Shown piece by piece: positions 22,880 to 31,074 of a stretch of DNA of 32,885 bases (its first letter is position 1; each line of letters opens with the position of its first letter). The notes under the pieces are model-generated. The model was not told the origin of the DNA, ran no database searches, and saw nothing but the letters and a program-made list of their open reading frames with translations. Origin of the DNA: Tieghemiomyces parasiticus. Its lineage: Eukaryota; Kickxellomycota; Dimargaritomycetes; Dimargaritales; Dimargaritaceae. The stretch is taken from NCBI GenBank assembly GCA_027575765.1, contig JANBPT010000512.1:1-32885 (forward strand). Reading direction: 5' to 3'. The translations under genes were made by a program, and so were the position numbers.

Positions 22880-23986
22880 ATGTCGTTCGAGTCCAACCCT
22901 ACCACGGCCCTAGCTGCCGCCGCCACGCCTTCCAGCACTCTGATCCGCGAGCGCCCGCACGTCAAGGACGATGTCGAGCTTGAGCGTCTCCGCAAGCTGG
23001 AAGCCGAGGAGCCGATCCTCAAGGCCAACCCGAACCGCTTTGTGCTCTTCCCCATCAAGTACCACGAGGTGTGGCAGATGTACAAGAAGGCCGAGGCCTC
23101 CTTCTGGACTGCCGAAGAGGCCGACCTGTCCAAGGATATGGGCGACTGGGACAACCGCCTCAACGACAACGAGCGCTACTTTATCAAGCACGTCCTGGCC
23201 TTCTTCGCGGCGTCGGACGGCATCGTCAACGAGAACCTGCTCGAGCGCTTCAGCAACGAGGTCCAGATTTCCGAGGCCCGGTGTTTCTACGGCTTCCAGA
23301 TTATGATAGAGAATATCCACTCTGAAATGTACAGCCTGCTCATTGACACGTACATTCGTGACCCGAAGGAGCGCGACTATCTCTTCTCCGCCCTCGACAA
23401 CATCCCGTGCATCCGCCGTAAGGCCGACTGGGCCCTGCGCTGGATCAGCGACCAGCGCTCCAGCTTTGGCGAGCGTCTGGTAGCCTTCGCCGCCGTCGAG
23501 GGTATCTTCTTCTCGGGGTCGTTCGCCTCCATCTTCTGGCTCAAGAAGCGCGGGCTTATGCCCGGCCTGACCTTCTCCAACGAGCTCATCTCGCGCGACG
23601 AGGGTCTGCACACCGATTTCGCCTGCCTGCTCTTCTCGCACCTCAAGCACAAGCCAAGCCAGGCTGTCGTGCGCGCCATCATTGTGGAGGCCGTCGGTAT
23701 CGAGCAGGAATTCCTCACGGACGCCCTCCCGGTCAGTCTCATTGGGATGAACTCCACCCTCATGAAGCAGTACATTGAATTCGTCGCTGACCGCCTGCTC
23801 GTCGCGCTCGGCTGTCCTAAGCACTACCACTCAGAGAATCCCTTCGATTTCATGGACCTCATCTCTCTCCAGGGCAAGACCAACTTCTTTGAGAAGCGGG
23901 TATCTGACTACCAGAAGGCCGGTGTGATGAAGACCTCCAGCAGCACTGACAACGCCCACGCCTTTGTTATGGACGCTGATTTTTAA
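22880..23986 (+). CDS. RNR2: Ribonucleoside-diphosphate reductase small subunit (class I, R2)
   Basis: An intronless 368-aa protein starting at ATG 22880 (CCGCCATGTCG); the frame is open to a TTG at 22850, but the ATG gives the expected N terminus. It carries the di-iron site ligands in order: Asp113 ([10 protein letters not shown]), Glu144 and His147 (IENIHSEMY), Glu207 (VEGIFF), Glu241 and His244 (DEGLHTDF). The radical tyrosine is Tyr151. The C terminus AFVMDADF is the tail that docks into the large subunit; many eukaryotes have FTLDADF. The enzyme, with the R1 subunit, reduces ribonucleotides to deoxyribonucleotides in the cytosol and limits DNA synthesis. All ligands are present, so this is the active Rnr2 type and not a Rnr4-like helper. 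The upstream MCB-like cluster suggests S-phase control. MGS1, a replication-stress ATPase, follows on the same strand. Confidence 0.98.
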   Translation: MSFESNPTTALAAAATPSSTLIRERPHVKDDVELERLRKLEAEEPILKANPNRFVLFPIKYHEVWQMYKKAEASFWTAEEADLSKDMGDWDNRLNDNERYFIKHVLAFFAASDGIVNENLLERFSNEVQISEARCFYGFQIMIENIHSEMYSLLIDTYIRDPKERDYLFSALDNIPCIRRKADWALRWISDQRSSFGERLVAFAAVEGIFFSGSFASIFWLKKRGLMPGLTFSNELISRDEGLHTDFACLLFSHLKHKPSQAVVRAIIVEAVGIEQEFLTDALPVSLIGMNSTLMKQYIEFVADRLLVALGCPKHYHSENPFDFMDLISLQGKTNFFEKRVSDYQKAGVMKTSSSTDNAHAFVMDADF

Positions 23987-24593
23987 AGTTTTATTTGTCT
24001 GTGTTGTCGTTAAGACGCCTTCTGTAATCCACTTCCCACTCTTCATTTGTACCATTTCTTCCCCCCTCCCTCCTCCCCTATTCCCACTTAGTCACCTCAT
24101 TTGTTACCCTCGGTTTTATATCTGCCAATGGTGCACGTATCGTCAATTGTAGGGTAGAGTCGCCGGCACGACCCACCCCTTTGACTAACCCAAAGCCACT
24201 CTAGATTTTAGTCATGTTATTTTCCAACCCCCCCTCCTCACTGTCCTGAGACTGCTCCAGCCTCACAGTAAATAAATACCCGCCGAAAAAACACTTACAA
24301 CGCCGTTATCTCTTATGGTCTACGAAATAGGCTAGCTGATAAGAACCGGGTGTGCTGCAGCCGCTCATAGAGCTGATCTGTGTCCGGGAATTATATTCTG
24401 GCAAGTCTAGTCTAGTCTGGAGAACCGGTATAGGCCGACATTCTCCGTAGGCTACCGCAGCCTGTTTTTGATGACGTGCTTGCCGCGACCAGCTTCTTCC
24501 GCGTTGGCGAATATACCGGCTTTTTATTCCCTCGCCCTCCCACTCCCGGAATTTACGCTTCTCTCTATCAGTAACCACGCAACCCCCACCACC
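23987..24593. other. Intergenic region between RNR2 and MGS1
   Basis: This contains the RNR2 3' end and the MGS1 promoter. It includes a pyrimidine-rich stretch (24060-24090), an AATAAA, and a short tandem of the 5-mer AGTCT (about 24405-24419). No gene was recognised. Confidence 0.55.
24271..24276 (+). terminator. Candidate polyadenylation signal AATAAA for RNR2
   Basis: AATAAA lies about 285 bp after the RNR2 stop codon and is the first exact match downstream that I saw. A longer 3' UTR is needed for this to be correct. Confidence 0.35.
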
Positions 24594-26924
24594 ATGAGCT
24601 CGCGTACGGCAGGTAGGCCATGATTCGTTCATTCCACCCGGGACTTTGCGAATCGGCAACTCGCAGCTAACCATGAGCGTCAACTGTGTAATGTGCGGGT
24701 CCAAGGAAGTAGGCGCCACCTAAACCAGTTCACTTTCTCGGTCCTTTACCCTTCGTACTCAACACTTGTTCAGTGCAGTGCCCCGTTTGCCAGCGGAGCG
24801 TCTACGAGTTCTTTATCAACAAGCACCTCGACTCCGGTTGCCAGGCCCACGTCCTCGGTCACCTTGCCTCGGACGCGACGGTCGCCGCAGGCACGGCCGA
24901 AACCATAACTGTCACGCCTGACATGACTCACCCACCAGGGACCCCGACCAGTCGTAAGCGAGCCCGCGGGGACTCGGACCCTCGGTCCCCTTGCGTCCCA
25001 GGGCGCACCCAGAGTATTCTGACGGGTGGGGCCCAGGGTCAATTGACTATCGGTAGCACCGCCACCCGAGTTAATCCGCGGCCACTGCCGTCGGCTGCGA
25101 CCAATGGCCCCGTCGACGAACCCGTGGGGATCCAACTGCCCGCCGCCGCCGCCGAGGTCGCAGCGGATAAATCCAAAAGCAAGTCCCGTGCGGCTTCCAG
25201 GCCAGCGGCCCCGCTCGCCGAACTCATGCGGCCAAAAACCTTTGACGAATTTTACGGCCAAACCGAACTGGTAGGCCCTAAGGGCGTGCTCCGCCAACTG
25301 GTCACGCAACAACGACTCCCGTCGCTCATCCTCTGGGGTCCACCGGGGACGGGTAAGACGACCCTAGCCCGCATCATTGCGCAATCGATCGGTGCCTACT
25401 TTCGAGAGCTCTCGGCCGTCAGCCAGGGGCTCGCCGATGTGAAAAAGGTCCTCGAGGAAGCCCAGCAGGCCGTCCGTTACACCCGCGGCCGCACCATCAT
25501 CCTTTTCATTGATGAGATCCACCGGTTTAACAAAGCCCAGCAGGACTTCTTTTTGCCCTATGTCGAGCGCGGCGCCCTCACACTGATCGGCGCGACCACC
25601 GAGAATCCGTCGTTTAAGGTCAATAACGCCCTGCTGAGTCGCACCCGAGTGTTTGTGCTCCAAAAGATCGACGATGAGACCATGGTAGAGATTTTACAAC
25701 GGGCGGCCCAGTATAAACGCGGGTGGGAGGAGAAGCCCGCGGTGATGGAGCGCCAAGGTGATGCGGTCCAGCCGGGGGGCCCCGCCGGTGAGAGCCTCGA
25801 GACGGCCATTCCTCTCGACGGCGAGGACGCGGTAGGAGCGAAGGCTGGGCCCGGAATTGTGGCTACCCTGTCCGCTATGGACGAGCGCGAACTTGCCGTC
25901 CTCAATCACATTGTGACCCTGAGTAACGGCGACGGTAAGTTTCTCAATTCGCCGATTATACTAGACCGTGTGCCTGAAATAATACCCAGGCCCTCAGGGT
26001 ACAGCCGTACCCTTCGAGTGCCCCCCACTGCGTTGTGATACCCTTATACCATACGCCTCACCTGATTTCCCACCCTCCCCCCTCCCTTAACCTATTCGCT
26101 TTCTCCTCTACAGCACGAACCGCCATCAATACCCTAGAGGTCGCACTTGATACCCAGACCGGTTCGTCACTGAGCATCGACGATGTGAAGCGGGCGCTAC
26201 AAAAGACACACCTTTTGTACGACCGCGACGGCGATGAGCACTACGACATCATCTCGGCCTTCCACAAGAGTGTGCGTGGCAGCGACGATAACGCGACCCT
26301 ATATTGGCTGGGCCGTATGCTAGAGGCTGGCGAGGATCCACTCTATATCGCCCGACGTATGATTCGTATCGCCTCCGAGGACGTGGGTCTGGCTGACAAT
26401 AACGCACTACCTATGGTAAGTCATAAGGGTACATTCTAACCCACTTACCTGCTCATGTTAACCGTGCCCCCTCCCCGCGTTACTATATGTCCTTTCTAAC
26501 CGAATCACTATTACTATAACTATTATTATTGTTGTTATTGTTATTGTTACTTCGCCTGGACACACCTCCACATACATATATATTGCCCCTGCCCCTCTTC
26601 CTCCCCCAATAGGCCGTCGCGGCCTACCAGACCTGCCAGTTCATCGGCATGCCCGAATGTGACGTAACGCTGGCGCACTGCGCGACCTACCTCGCCCGAG
26701 CCCGCAAAGATGTGGAGGTCTACCAGGCCTACAAGCGAGTCAAGCAGACCATCGCCGAGGGCAACGTTGAACCCGTCCCACTGCACCTCCGGAACGCCCC
26801 CACGCGGCTCATGTCCGATTTAGGGCACGCCCAGGGGTACAAATATAACCCTGACTTTGATGGCCCCGTCGATCAGACCTATTTGCCAGACCGCCTCAAG
26901 GTCAAGGTGTTCTTTACGCCATGA
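24594..26924 (+). CDS. MGS1: AAA+ ATPase MGS1 / WRNIP1, four exons
   Basis: Exons 24594-24612, 24774-25934, 26114-26415 and 26613-26924 join in phase to 597 aa (yeast Mgs1 587, human WRNIP1 665). Exon 1 encodes only six residues and part of a seventh, in a CACCATGAGC context. A UBZ4 ubiquitin-binding zinc finger follows at once: Cys9, Cys12, His24, Cys29. Residues about 45-160 are low complexity. The AAA+ core has Walker A GPPGTGKT (195-202), Walker [10 protein letters not shown] (Asp253/Glu254) and the sensor stretch GATTENPSF. The MgsA-type C-terminal domain follows across exons 3-4 ([36 protein letters not shown]). The protein protects stalled replication forks and acts with PCNA and polymerase delta in the nucleus. 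Compared with the family, the region between the sensor and the third exon (about residues 320-370) carries a Gly/Pro/Ala-rich insertion. Confidence 0.94.
26506..26550. repeat. Low-complexity ATT/GTT triplet tract in MGS1 intron 3
   Basis: An imperfect tract of ATT, ACT and GTT triplets lies inside the third intron (26416-26612). Simple sequence, possibly polymorphic, with no coding role. Confidence 0.75.
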
Positions 26925-27442
26925 GGCGTGACACTAGTAGATGGCGGAGCCATCGATATTAAAACTACAGAGCGTAGTAGATGGACAAAAATTCAAATGT
27001 GACCATGTCAACTCGATAACGTTAAACGTTGTATACGCAGGAATACCAGTGGCCATGTGCATTGTCCAGTGGATTAAAATCGACCAAATCCCATGTGCTT
27101 TTTTAAGTGTCATCGCAGAATACCCAAGAAGGAGTTAGGCTGGATCACACAACGAGTTTATTCAAGGAACGGAAGGCGAAGCCGGAAAAAAAATACACAT
27201 AAAAATCAACTTGTCAAGAACAGGTGAATAGAAAAGTAATCGTACATGAGATAAAGGCTGGTAAACTTTGGTGTGTAAAACTCAAGAGCAAGGGTAGGGG
27301 GATTTAACAAGGGGAAGCCAAATAACGTGAAAGTCATGTCGACAAGTCCCGCTCAGAACATACTTATAATGCTATGTGGAACGCTCCACGAGCAATACTT
27401 CACAGCAGAAGTATGGATCTCGACAACGTCAGACCGCATCAC
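26925..27442. other. AT-rich intergenic region between convergent MGS1 and secreted precursor B
   Basis: This holds the 3' ends of two convergent genes. A 65-codon plus-strand frame starts at 26941 but shows no family and has AT-rich codon use unlike the neighbours. No RNA gene was seen. Confidence 0.5.
27157..27162 (-). terminator. Candidate polyadenylation signal AATAAA for secreted precursor B
   Basis: The minus strand reads AATAAA about 280 bp past the stop of the small secreted gene at 27443. The distance resembles that of its counterpart gene A. Confidence 0.3.
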
Positions 27443-27706
27443 TTACTCCTCCGTTGTCTTCGTCTCCTCAGTCGGCTCATCGGACTTGTGGAAGCGGTCG
27501 GCGACCGCCTGACCCGCGTGGTAGCCAGCGACTGCCAGGAGACCGACGCCGGCACCGATTCCGGCCTTAGCCAACAGACTACGCTTGCTAAGCGTGGGGA
27601 GACTGGCCGAGCGTTCGGCAGCCGCGGAACCAGCACTGGCGGCAGACGGGTTAATGAGAGCCATGGAGAAGCAGAGGGCAACGGCAGCGGTAAGGATGAA
27701 CTTCAT
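27443..27706 (-). CDS. Small secreted glycine/alanine-rich peptide precursor B with a Kex2-type site
   Basis: This is an 87-aa intronless frame with the same layout as the product at 19464-19736. A signal peptide spans residues 1 to about 24 (MKFILTAAVALCFSMALI, ending near SAASA). A pro-segment ends in Lys41-Arg42, a Kex2-type site. A 45-residue putative mature part follows: a Gly/Ala/Leu-rich stretch with small residues spaced as in a glycine zipper (AGIGAGVGLLAVAGYHAG), then ADRFHK and an acidic Thr/Glu tail. LAKA, GY, AD and F-K recur at matching places in both precursors. The start is in a CCACTATGAAG context, with TATAAAAG about 190 bp upstream. Unlike precursor A it has a single zipper unit and an acidic tail. 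No named family is recognised; an effector, pheromone-like or membrane-active peptide is possible but unproven. Confidence 0.76.
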   Translation of the reverse strand: MKFILTAAVALCFSMALINPSAASAGSAAAERSASLPTLSKRSLLAKAGIGAGVGLLAVAGYHAGQAVADRFHKSDEPTEETKTTEE

Positions 27707-27895
27707 AGTGGCAGCGGTGGAAGGGGAGGAGAGGGGAGTAGTGATGGCCGGGTAAAAAGGGGTGGCGGTGGTGGTAGAATCAAACTGAAGGGTAGTGACC
27801 GGAGCGGAGTGGAGCGCCAGAGGTAGTAGAGTAGGGTAGAAGTGGGCGGGTAAGAGTGTGATGATATTGGTGGCTAAGGGGGCCGGAGCGAGGTC

Positions 27896-27903
27896 CTTTT
27901 ATA
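27896..27903 (-). promoter_or_regulatory. TATA box of secreted precursor B
   Basis: The minus strand reads TATAAAAG, a consensus TATA box, about 190 bp before the ATG at 27706. Confidence 0.6.
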
Positions 27904-28517
27904 ATTCTGGTAGATATAAGGCTGGCGGTGCTATTGCGGGGGGGACGTTGTAATGACTAGCGTTTCAATGGTCGCGGGAGTCCAGACGGAGACTGTATGA
28001 GCAGAGTATCGAATGAAGTGGCCGTGGTGGTGTTGGTGGGGGGGGGAGGGCGAGACGACCTGTGACAGTCGCCCCAAGTCCTAGGACAGGCTCCCTCATA
28101 CGAACGGACCCGCGCGGCCCCTGACCACAACCTCTCAGACCCAAGTCCGAGTCCTCCGCCTTCAGGGTGGGCCGGGGCCAAGCGGGAAAACTACCACGTC
28201 GCCGTATGTCGCCGCAGGCTCGGCCAAAGGGAGCGTAACTGTACTCGTAATTAGCCTTTCCTCCTCACCTATTCCGCGACCCCCTACTAAATTAGGGGCT
28301 TTACAGCGCGGGACCGGAGGCCATAGAAGAAAGAGAGAGAACATGTGGGTGTATGTGATAGCGACGGAAGGGGGGGTAGATAGATGGTAATCTGATGGCT
28401 GGCCAAAGTAATGATAGGGTCCCAGACTAACCCTGGCGACACGGGGCCGCCGAGGTGTGAGAGGTAGCCAGCTGCCGTGTTATTCACGATCGATGAAACC
28501 TTGGCGGTAAAGTATAT

Positions 28518-28523
28518 TTTATT
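28518..28523 (-). terminator. Candidate polyadenylation signal AATAAA for the PDI gene
   Basis: The minus strand reads CAATAAAATA about 150 bp past the PDI stop codon, the best-placed exact match in this window. Confidence 0.45.
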
Positions 28524-28669
28524 GAAAATGCAAGAGCCTTGAACCAAAGCCCACGCGTGAAAAAAAAAGAAGGTGTAGCAAGGTATCTCGAGTCAAGCGG
28601 GAGGGGAGGGGATAGTTTTTTTTTTTTTTAAAAAGGAAAGTAACCTAACTAGACACAAGGAGTCTCGCT

Positions 28670-29797
28670 TTACAGTTCGTCGTGGCCGGCCTGCTTGGGC
28701 ACGACCTTACGGAACAGGTCGAGGATATTCTTGCGGATGTTAAAGCTATCGGCACTGGACGGGGTCAGCTCGCGCTCGGTGAGAATCTTGTTAAGACGGT
28801 CAAACTCCTTAGTAACAAATTCCTTATTGGAAGCCACCTTGGCCATGACCTTGACATAGTACTGAGCGTAGGTGCTGGTGAGCTGCTTGGCGGCCTCACC
28901 GGCCTGCTTAATGACCGACTGGCGTTTGGCATCAGCAGCCTGGTAGAACTGGTCCACATACTGGTTCATTTTCTCGACGAGTCCAGCTGTGGCGTCCAGT
29001 CCGCCGTCGGCCAAACGGTGAGTACCGCAGTGCTTGTTGAGGTACTCCACAAAGTCAGCCTCGGTGCGGCCAGCGTCGTACTCCACCGGGGCGGTCTCGA
29101 CGCCGGCGGGGAAAAACTTGATGGTCGGGTACCCGGTCACATCGTAGCGGGAGGCCACGTCAGGGTCGACGGTGGCGTCCAGCTTGGTCACCAGGCAGTT
29201 AGGCTCGTTGGCAAAGACCTTGGCCACCTTCTCGTAGATGGGGGCCAGCTGCTTGCAGTAGCCGCACCACGGGGCATAAAATTCGACCAGGACCCCCTTG
29301 GTGGGGTCAAGGGCGACCGTATCAAAGTCGGCGGTGGTCAGGGCGCGGACGTAGGTCTTCTCCTTGGCAATGCGGGCACGCACGCCGGTCTTGTCGGTGA
29401 TGAACTGGGACAGGGATTCGAGGTCGCGGCCGCCGTCGTAGGCCAAGGGCTGCTTCGGGTCCTGGCTAAACAACTTGAGTGTCGGGAAGCCCTGCACGTC
29501 AAAGCGGGAGCCCAGGCTGCGGTGCTGGTCGGCATCTACCTTGGCAATCACCACCTTGTCCTTGGCGTGGGCGAAGCCCGTGGCCAGTTGCTCGTACACA
29601 GGGGCCAGGGTCTTGCAGTGGCCGCACCACGGCGCAAAGAACTCCACCAGAACGGGCTTGGACCCATCCACCACGCTGTCAAAGTTGTCTACGGTCAACT
29701 CCACCACGTCGGAGTCGCTGGCATAGACGCGCACCACGGCGAGGGTGCTGAGCAGAGCGACGAGGGCCACCGTCAGCCAAGTCGAGCGGAACTGCAT
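28670..29797 (-). CDS. ER protein disulfide isomerase, ERp38/TigA type
   Basis: An intronless 375-aa protein from ATG 29797; the frame is open further upstream, but this Met begins a clean signal peptide (residues 1-26, hydrophobic core ending VRVYA). Two thioredoxin domains follow with active sites WCGHC (Cys58/Cys61) and WCGYC (Cys178/Cys181), each with the cis-Pro motif GFPT or GYPT. Residues about 265-370 are an all-helical ERp29-type D domain. The C terminus HDEL is an ER-retrieval signal. The order Trx-Trx-D matches fungal ERp38/TigA and plant PDIs with a D domain, and differs from canonical PDI1, which has four Trx-fold domains. It forms and rearranges disulfides in secretory proteins in the ER lumen. 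I found no exact unfolded-protein-response element upstream. Confidence 0.95.
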   Translation of the reverse strand: MQFRSTWLTVALVALLSTLAVVRVYASDSDVVELTVDNFDSVVDGSKPVLVEFFAPWCGHCKTLAPVYEQLATGFAHAKDKVVIAKVDADQHRSLGSRFDVQGFPTLKLFSQDPKQPLAYDGGRDLESLSQFITDKTGVRARIAKEKTYVRALTTADFDTVALDPTKGVLVEFYAPWCGYCKQLAPIYEKVAKVFANEPNCLVTKLDATVDPDVASRYDVTGYPTIKFFPAGVETAPVEYDAGRTEADFVEYLNKHCGTHRLADGGLDATAGLVEKMNQYVDQFYQAADAKRQSVIKQAGEAAKQLTSTYAQYYVKVMAKVASNKEFVTKEFDRLNKILTERELTPSSADSFNIRKNILDLFRKVVPKQAGHDEL

Positions 29798-31074
29798 GCT
29801 GGCGAACAGGCAGATGGCAGGTAGAGGGGAAGAGAATGGGAGGGAGATGGATGACGGAATAATCAGCCGCTGTGTATGCGTGCAGGGAAGGGGCGAACAG
29901 ACAACTGGCAACAATACGAATGTGTGCAGTTATTGATCTGAGAGGGTTGCAGATGAGGGAGAGTACTGGCCCAACGGCTAGCGAGGGAACACGGCGCTGA
30001 TGGGTTCAGAGGAACTGGGCGCGGGTGGTCGTGGGGACACGGAATGGCAGGCAGGTGTGCGGTAGGAGGACTGCGGACCATGACACGGGAAGCCTGACCC
30101 TCTTGCCGCCGTGGGTCGGAGTCTCCCTCCAGCCCAGTTCAAATCAGTCGGCCGGCTCAGGGTAAGACGAGGGGCGGGCGTGGCGGGGGCTGAGTCCGTC
30201 GTCATGGCCACAGCCCACTCCGCCAGTAGGCAGACACTCGGTTCCCCCCAAAGGGCAACGCGCCGCGGGCCTCGCCTCCTTGATCGGAGCAAGACCGGGT
30301 GCAGCGCTGTTCAGACGGACCGGCCGTGCCTTCCCCCCTGCCGGCTCACGGACATGTAGGACGCCTAGGGCGGCGGTGGCTTGAGAGCTGCTGGGCCCTC
30401 TGGCACCGGAATCAGCTTGCACGCCAATTAATCTGCATTCTGGGCAGTGGGGGCGCGGGCTTTGACTCTGTCTTGTCTCTGCACAGCACTCATCGTCATT
30501 GTTGGGATCAACAGGGTCCAGAAAAGCCCAAGTCAGGTTCTAGGTGGCAGACCAGATCATTCTTCAGCCCAGCCCTACAAGCCCATCGATCGATGGTGGG
30601 CGTTGCGTCACGACACAGCGCTCCGCAGCTTCGTCATTGCGTGGTTTTTACATCCCACCCATTGGCGTCAGTGTACAGGTCTGGAGGGCTAGTGGCGCTT
30701 TTAAGCACTGGCAGCGGACTCTAGGAACCCTGCCGCTATGCTACACAGTCACAATATCGATCCCTGCCTGGCTGTTTAAAGCCCTCGTCTTGTAGTCCTT
30801 GCCACACGACCCCTTATCCTCCCGCCCCCCCCAGGGCCACTGAAACTGTCCAAACCCCCCCCCCCTCCTCCTACGCGAAGTAGTTACGTCTCACCTGTCC
30901 TCTACCCCGAGCGAATTCGACCTTGTCCATTCCTGGCCTCACCTCATTCGTCTCAGGCATTTCTACAACCTGCCCCGCCGCGCAGCAAGTTCATTATCGG
31001 TGCTGCGCCACTACCACCACCAACTCCTTACGTATTCCACCCACCGCCAGGCCCTAGGCCATCCTACTCCACCC
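29798..31074. other. Divergent intergenic region between PDI and the terminal membrane-protein gene
   Basis: This holds two promoters. Open frames of up to 141 codons have no domain. The right-hand 300 bp is strongly pyrimidine-rich (C-runs at about 30823-30834 and 30854-30866), like the leaders in front of RNR2 and MGS1, which supports transcription rightward into the final gene. Confidence 0.5.

Larger units (their letters stand above)
27707..28669. other. Intergenic region between secreted precursor B and the PDI gene
   Basis: This carries the promoter of precursor B and the 3' end of the PDI gene. A run of ten G at about 28038-28047, a T12 run at 28617-28628 and a minus-strand AATAAA are present. 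No gene was recognised. Confidence 0.55.

Noticed and set aside
22910..23830. A 306-codon minus-strand frame opposite RNR2.
   Set aside because: Antisense shadow of a fully conserved gene, with no start context and no family.
28682..29824. A 380-codon plus-strand open frame opposite the PDI gene.
   Set aside because: Same shadow effect. The minus-strand product has two thioredoxin active sites and HDEL, while the antisense product shows nothing recognisable.
29798..29914. Upstream extension of the PDI frame by 39 residues.
   Set aside because: The ATG at 29797 starts a clean signal peptide. The extension would place a Pro/Ser-rich stretch before it and destroy ER targeting.
30030..30048. 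Near match to an ER-stress element (CCAAT-N9-CCACG) upstream of the PDI gene.
   Set aside because: The CCAAT half is degenerate (reads GCCAT on the minus strand), so it fails the consensus.
30299..30724. A 141-codon plus-strand frame between PDI and the terminal gene.
   Set aside because: No domain or secretion signal, overlapped by other frames of similar size, with ordinary intergenic composition.
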